The notes under the pieces were generated by a model. That model was not told where the DNA came from. It saw only the letters and a program-made list of their open reading frames with translations, and searched no databases. From a bacterium (lineage in GTDB: Bacteria > Verrucomicrobiota > Verrucomicrobiae > Opitutales > Opitutaceae), in the NCBI GenBank assembly GCA_021780625.1, contig JAJXYI010000100.1:1-7508 (forward strand): a stretch of DNA of 7,508 bases, in the 5' to 3' direction. Every line of letters starts with the position of its first letter. Position 1 is the first letter of the stretch. Made by a program: the position numbers and the translations under genes. Positions 5,976 to 7,508 of the stretch are shown piece by piece.

Positions 5976-7508
5976 TTGTGGGTAAGGAAAGTCGCCTTGC
6001 ACCATGGGCAACCATCGCGACGCCAAGGCGCGCAAGCGTTAGCCGTCTCCACGCGCCGGTCCCGCTTGTGGCAGGTTCTGGCCTGGGTGGCCATCGTTGC
6101 GGCGTTCGCGGCGCTTCGAGCACCGTTTCTATCCGTGCCGCTCGAGCGGGACGAGGGTGAGTACGCCTACATCGCCCAGCGGGCGCTTCACGGAGAGGTG
6201 CCGTACCGCGATGCCTTCGACCAGAAACCTCCCGGCATCTTTGTCATCTACACGGCGATCTTCCTTACCCTAGGGCAGTCGACCCAGAGCATCCATGCCG
6301 GGATGGCCCTCTGGACGCTGGCCAGCATGATCCTGCTGTATCGGCTCGTGTCCCGCCGCGGTGGCCCCGAGGCAGGTCTGGTTGCCGCGCTCGCGCTTTC
6401 CGTGATGACGATCGATCCATCGTTTCTCGGAAACGCTGCCAACACCGAGATCTTCATGATTCTGCCCGTGATCGGTGGGCTGCTATGTCTGGTGCCTCGC
6501 GAAGGGCGGCCACACACCTGGCGCATCGTTTTCGCCGGCGCCCTGGGCGCGACGGCTTGCTGGATCAAACCTCCGGCGGTGACTGATGTGACGTTCATGG
6601 CGCTGTGGCTTCTTTACCTCCATCTCAGCGAGCAACCCCGACGCCCGTGGAAGCGGTTGGCCGCCGATGCTGGTCTTCTTGTCCTTGGCGGCTTGATTGT
6701 CACGGTTCCGGTCCTCTTATATTTCTTGGCAGTCGGTGCGTGGAAACCATTTGTCTATTGCGTGTTCACGTACAACGCCATCTACACGACGCTGGACGCC
6801 CCTCGGTTGCGGCTGTGGCCGCAGCTATTCTGGACGCACACGGTGCGACCGATGGTTGCGCCCCTGTGGCCGTTCATGATCCTCGCAGTGGTCGGGTTCT
6901 TCCATTTGCTCCGAAGAGCAAGACGCGACGCTGTCCTATTCGGTGGTTGGCTGGTCTTCTCGTTCGCCGGGGTTTGTGCGGGAGGGCATTTCCGAGAGCA
7001 TTACTTCATTCAGACGCTGCCTGCTGCGGCGTCGCTCGTCGGCCTTGCGACGGCCCACATCGCCAGGCGGCGAGCCGGCCGGGCGGATCAGAAGGTCAGG
7101 CACGCGATCGCGGCCGGGATCTGCGTGATCCTCGTCCTCTCCCCGGTCATCGCTCACCGAGCCGAGTTCTTCGCGAGCAACCCCCTGCTCATCGCGCATG
7201 ATCTCTACGGTGCCAACCCTTTTGACAGCTCACCCGCGATCGCGCGTGAGATCCGGGAACACACAACGCCAGCCGACAAGGTGCTTGTGATCGGCTCGGA
7301 GCCGCAGATCCTCTTCTACGCCAATCGCCGGAGCGCGACTCGGTACATCCTCTTCTACCCCCTGGCGGCGCCGCCTCACCGCGGGCTGCAACGCGAACTC
7401 GATGCGACGCTGAGAGAGATCGCCGCCGCCGATCCGAAGTACATCGTCGATGTCGGCCGGATCAACACGTCATTCCTCTTCTCGCCGCGGACGAACCGGC
7501 AGTTCTTT
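5976..7508 (+). CDS. GT39-type (ArnT/PMT-like) membrane glycosyltransferase, C-terminus cut by window edge
   Basis: The reading frame runs open to the last base, giving 511 residues without a stop; the family is usually about 500-600, so only a short tail should be missing. After a basic N-terminus comes helix 1 (about 32-52), then the loop motif PLERDEGEYAYIA (55-67) with the D59/E60 pair of polyprenyl-phosphate-sugar GT-C enzymes. Next are DQKPPGIF (82-89, like the KPP motif of ArnT), NTEIFMILP (156-164), WIKPPA (196-201), several more helices, and CAGGHFREHYFIQTLP (334-349), a hallmark of this group. The soluble end starts near VLVIGSEPQILFYANRRS (436-453). It likely transfers a sugar from a lipid carrier to a glycolipid or protein on the periplasmic side. 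It is divergent from the broken paralogue-like gene at 5682 and may be able to cover for it. GC is about 63-65 %. The family is clear; the substrate is unknown. Confidence 0.82.
   Translation, partial: MWVRKVALHHGQPSRRQGAQALAVSTRRSRLWQVLAWVAIVAAFAALRAPFLSVPLERDEGEYAYIAQRALHGEVPYRDAFDQKPPGIFVIYTAIFLTLGQSTQSIHAGMALWTLASMILLYRLVSRRGGPEAGLVAALALSVMTIDPSFLGNAANTEIFMILPVIGGLLCLVPREGRPHTWRIVFAGALGATACWIKPPAVTDVTFMALWLLYLHLSEQPRRPWKRLAADAGLLVLGGLIVTVPVLLYFLAVGAWKPFVYCVFTYNAIYTTLDAPRLRLWPQLFWTHTVRPMVAPLWPFMILAVVGFFHLLRRARRDAVLFGGWLVFSFAGVCAGGHFREHYFIQTLPAAASLVGLATAHIARRRAGRADQKVRHAIAAGICVILVLSPVIAHRAEFFASNPLLIAHDLYGANPFDSSPAIAREIREHTTPADKVLVIGSEPQILFYANRRSATRYILFYPLAAPPHRGLQRELDATLREIAAADPKYIVDVGRINTSFLFSPRTNRQFF

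Noticed and set aside
5601..6035. Open frames on both strands through the divergent region, including a plus-strand frame at 5659-5985
   Set aside because: They overlap starts of real genes, I saw no well-placed ribosome site for them and I recognise no family; kept as intergenic sequence.
5683..6123. Extension of the minus-strand glycosyltransferase frame upstream to an ATG at 6123
   Set aside because: The extra 147 codons have no family features and overlap the start of the divergent glycosyltransferase; the ATG at 5682 has GGGAG at six bases and is followed by a normal GT-C N-terminus.
1..7508. CRISPR array, tRNA, rRNA, insertion sequence or phage genes
   Set aside because: No repeat-spacer pattern, tRNA-like fold, transposase or terminal repeats were recognised on reading both strands.

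Overview
This is a GC-rich bacterial window (roughly 65-70 % GC over most of it, from hand counts of sample lines). It carries envelope and surface-glycan genes. The features point to a GC-rich, probably Gram-negative, environmental bacterium of the Acidobacteria / Rokubacteria / Eisenbacteria / Deltaproteobacteria type: TTG and GTG starts with strong GGAGG ribosome sites, several polytopic GT-C type glycosyltransferases, an LtaS-like phospho-transferase and a PIG-L type deacetylase. The sequence alone does not fix the phylum.

Layout. Bases 1-111 (minus) hold the N-terminus of a PIG-L/LmbE zinc deacetylase that runs off the left edge. After a 98-base divergent gap, 210-2018 (plus) encodes a TMTC-like membrane glycosyltransferase with four C-terminal TPR repeats. 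A possible 31-codon Arg-rich peptide (2019-2114) bridges it to an LtaS-type five-helix membrane sulfatase-fold transferase (2111-3967). A hairpin sits on that gene's stop codon. Convergent to it, 4041-5682 (minus) is an ArnT/PMT-like (GT39-type) glycosyltransferase broken by a single extra base near 4398. It has visibly lower GC than its neighbours. A 293-base divergent intergenic region (5683-5975) with a weak promoter candidate separates it from a second, intact GT39-type glycosyltransferase (5976 to beyond the right edge, plus).

How they may work together. Three GT-C enzymes are expected to move sugars from polyprenyl-phosphate donors on the outer face of the inner membrane. The LtaS-like enzyme would add or polymerise a phospho-alcohol (such as phosphoglycerol) on a surface acceptor, and the PIG-L protein would deacetylate an N-acetylated amino sugar. 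Together they look like a locus for decorating a surface glycan or glycoprotein; the substrates cannot be read from the sequence. No RNA gene, CRISPR array, transposase or phage gene was seen. The least ordinary points are the TMTC-like/LtaS-like pairing with a coupled mini-ORF, the frameshifted low-GC glycosyltransferase, and the four-cysteine tail of the LtaS-like enzyme.
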